Origin: Pseudobdellovibrionaceae bacterium
GTDB lineage: Bacteria > Bdellovibrionota > Bdellovibrionia > Bdellovibrionales > UBA1609
Direction of reading: 5' to 3'
DNA: 5,555 nt
Assembly: GCA_026712605.1 (NCBI GenBank)
Contig: JAPORL010000125.1
Location: forward strand, 1-5,555
A model generated the notes under the pieces. The model ran no database searches, was not told the DNA's origin, and worked only from the letters and a program-made list of their open reading frames with translations. Of this stretch, positions 4,216-5,555 are shown piece by piece (the first letter of the stretch is position 1; every line of letters starts with the position of its first letter). Position numbers and translations under genes: made by a program.

Positions 4216-5448
4216 TTGGGCTTGAAGGTTGCTTTAATAGATAAGAGTGAAATCGTTCATAAAATGCTTTCACATTGTCTTTATTATTATACTATTGAAG
4301 TCCACCGCTTTGATGATTTTGATTCTTATCTTAAATCTTTTCATAATGAAAAACCCGATCTGATTTTTATAGATTGGGAAATTAAAAAAGGGGATCAGCC
4401 CATTATTTATACAGCTATTGATCAATTTCATGCTGTGCCTTTTGTTTTGCTTTATAGAAAAACAATGGAACAAGATATATCTGCTGTCTCTAATCAAGTT
4501 CCTCATAAGATATCAAAGCCTATTAATCCTAAGAAAGTTAGAGATATATGTGTAGAACTTATCCCTGAATTAAAAAATTCAGCATTGACTTCTTTTTTAG
4601 AATTTCCAAAGAGCGCAGAAGAGAAAAATGAAGAAAGCAATAAACCTAGCTCTATTAAGTCTCAACCAGTTAAGCCCATTGAGAAACAAGAAGAAACAAA
4701 AAGTTTTATAACAAATTTAATAAATAAAACAGGTTTGTTTAAAATACCTTCCCCAGAAGAAATGGAATCAGCAGAAGAACAGCCTGAGACTTTTAAAGAA
4801 GCTTCTTCCAGTTTAGAATCATCAGAAAAAAGCAGTATTAAAGCCAGTTCAAATTTAGTTAAACAGGCCTCTTCTAGTTTATATTCAAAAAATATAAAAC
4901 CAACTGATACGACTTCTGTCACACAGAATATTATTTCTAATAAAAGCCCATTGGAAAAAAACTTAGATAGTAGTATAGCTGAAAAAGATAAAAATCCAAT
5001 AAAACAGGTCTCTTCTCAAAAGAAAACACATATTATGAATAAGCCAAAAAACTTTAATAAAGAAAACATGCAGATTGATGAAGACACTCAAAATTCTTTG
5101 GCTCCTATGACTATTAAAAATACGCCTTCAGGTAAAACACAGTCAGCACAATCTCATTCTTTGTCTAAACAGGATATTCTACAAGCTTTTAATAAATATA
5201 AGGATAGTCTGGAATTTCAAAAACTAGTGGAAAAAAACTTAACAGAGTATGCCCAATCGGCTGTATCTGAAATTTTAAAACCTGATTCAGTTAAGAATGG
5301 TTTAAAAAAACCTTTAGAAGATTTTAAACAAAGCGCTCAATTTAAACAGTTAGTTGAAAAAGAAATTTCACAGTATATTCAAAAACAACTCCCTTTAGTT
5401 ATAAAGTCAATTGTGGAAGATCAAATTAAAAAAATCATAGGAGATTAG
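4216..5448 (+). CDS. Degenerate receiver-domain protein with disordered linker and helical tail
   Basis: A 410-residue cytoplasmic protein. Residues 4-120 form a receiver-like domain: D9, the phosphoacceptor candidate D53 (IFIDWE) and the Lys-Pro pair K101-P102 are kept. The second acidic pocket residue is Lys10, and the usual Thr/Ser switch position is Tyr80, so ordinary phospho-switching is doubtful. Residues 130-316 are a Ser/Lys/Glu/Asn/Gln-rich, probably disordered linker with three ASS(S/N)L motifs (196-200, 210-214, 218-222) and one more hydrophobic island (163-178). Residues 317-410 are predicted mostly helical and contain a duplicated 14-residue unit (334-347 and 376-389). The protein ends in LPLVIKSIVEDQIKKI (392-407). 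There is no DNA-binding or enzymatic output domain. The layout recalls polarity proteins such as RomR (receiver, linker, helical end), but only as an analogy. The next gene starts 3 bases downstream. Confidence 0.85.
   Translation: MGLKVALIDKSEIVHKMLSHCLYYYTIEVHRFDDFDSYLKSFHNEKPDLIFIDWEIKKGDQPIIYTAIDQFHAVPFVLLYRKTMEQDISAVSNQVPHKISKPINPKKVRDICVELIPELKNSALTSFLEFPKSAEEKNEESNKPSSIKSQPVKPIEKQEETKSFITNLINKTGLFKIPSPEEMESAEEQPETFKEASSSLESSEKSSIKASSNLVKQASSSLYSKNIKPTDTTSVTQNIISNKSPLEKNLDSSIAEKDKNPIKQVSSQKKTHIMNKPKNFNKENMQIDEDTQNSLAPMTIKNTPSGKTQSAQSHSLSKQDILQAFNKYKDSLEFQKLVEKNLTEYAQSAVSEILKPDSVKNGLKKPLEDFKQSAQFKQLVEKEISQYIQKQLPLVIKSIVEDQIKKIIGD
5215..5382 (+). repeat. Internal duplication in the C-terminal region
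   Basis: The codons for 334-347 (FQKLVEKNLTEYAQ) and 376-389 (FKQLVEKEISQYIQ) form a diverged repeat with a 42-residue period. Seven of 14 residues are identical and most others are conservative (L/I, T/S, E/Q). They occupy 5215-5256 and 5341-5382. Confidence 0.6.
5439..5443 (+). promoter_or_regulatory. Ribosome binding site inside the end of the upstream gene
   Basis: AGGAG overlaps the last codons of the receiver gene and sits 8 bases before a TTG at 5452. This selects 5452 as the next start and implies translational coupling. A second GGAGG-like stretch (5454-5458) has no usable start codon behind it at normal spacing. Confidence 0.6.
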
Positions 5449-5451
5449 CTT

Positions 5452-5555
5452 TTGGAGGTTTTTTCAAATTCTTCTCTTCAATTTACAAAATCTTACTCGG
5501 ACAATTCGATTCAAAGTCAAATAGATGGCTTATTTTTTGGTTTGAATTATTTAGA
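5452..5555 (+). CDS. Start of an unidentified gene, cut by the window end
   Basis: An open frame from TTG at 5452 to the window end, 34 complete codons, beginning (M)EVFSNSSLQFTKSYSD and continuing through a GLFFGLNYL segment. There is no signal peptide. I do not recognise the product, and too little is visible to name one. The well-placed AGGAG and the 3-base gap to the upstream stop support it as the second gene of a plus-strand operon. Another frame is also open here but lacks a start codon. Confidence 0.55.
   Translation, partial: MEVFSNSSLQFTKSYSDNSIQSQIDGLFFGLNYL

Noticed and set aside
4270..4506. Minus-strand open frame of 78 codons
   Set aside because: It is antisense to the receiver-domain codons, which show clear family sequence; it arises from AT-rich composition.
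4662..4922. Minus-strand open frame of 86 codons
   Set aside because: It is antisense to the low-complexity linker; Ser-rich codons on one strand leave the other strand open. No start signal.

Overview
The window is AT-rich (roughly 30% GC by eye) and reads as a chromosomal segment of a Gram-negative bacterium. The main evidence is a lipoprotein with a clear lipobox, bacterial def and fmt housekeeping genes, and frequent TTG/GTG starts. The gene set, the response-regulator-like protein with a long disordered linker beside def, and the acidic cysteine-rich lipoprotein remind me most of Bdellovibrio-like bacteria (Bdellovibrionota). That placement is an inference I could not test.

Layout from left to right. 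Positions 1-265 hold no convincing gene. They contain two direct copies of a hairpin repeat and a possible terminator. Positions 266-1537 (minus) encode an acidic, cysteine-rich outer-membrane lipoprotein of unknown function. Then, all on the minus strand, come rpe (1674-2321), fmt (2481-3290, interrupted) and def (3485-4069). A 146-base divergent intergenic region with a dyad separates def from a plus-strand gene at 4216-5448. That gene encodes a degenerate receiver domain, a low-complexity linker and a helical C-terminus. A second plus-strand gene starts 3 bases later at 5452 and runs off the window.

How the genes fit together. Fmt formylates initiator Met-tRNA and Def removes the formyl group from new proteins, so def and fmt form a functional pair. 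Rpe (pentose phosphate pathway) is probably co-transcribed with fmt. The main anomaly is in fmt. Its open frame ends at a TAA (2481-2483), but the same frame continues for 44 more codons (2349-2480) that read as a normal Fmt C-terminus and end 24 bases before rpe. The gene therefore looks like a 314-codon fmt with one sense codon turned into a stop.

The second unexplained item is a dispersed hairpin element with two copies at 1-46 and 129-174 (plus) and a more distant one at about 3366-3400 (minus, between def and fmt). The third is the receiver protein, whose C-terminus carries an internal duplication and a final helix pair resembling the oligomerisation tail of polar organiser PopZ.
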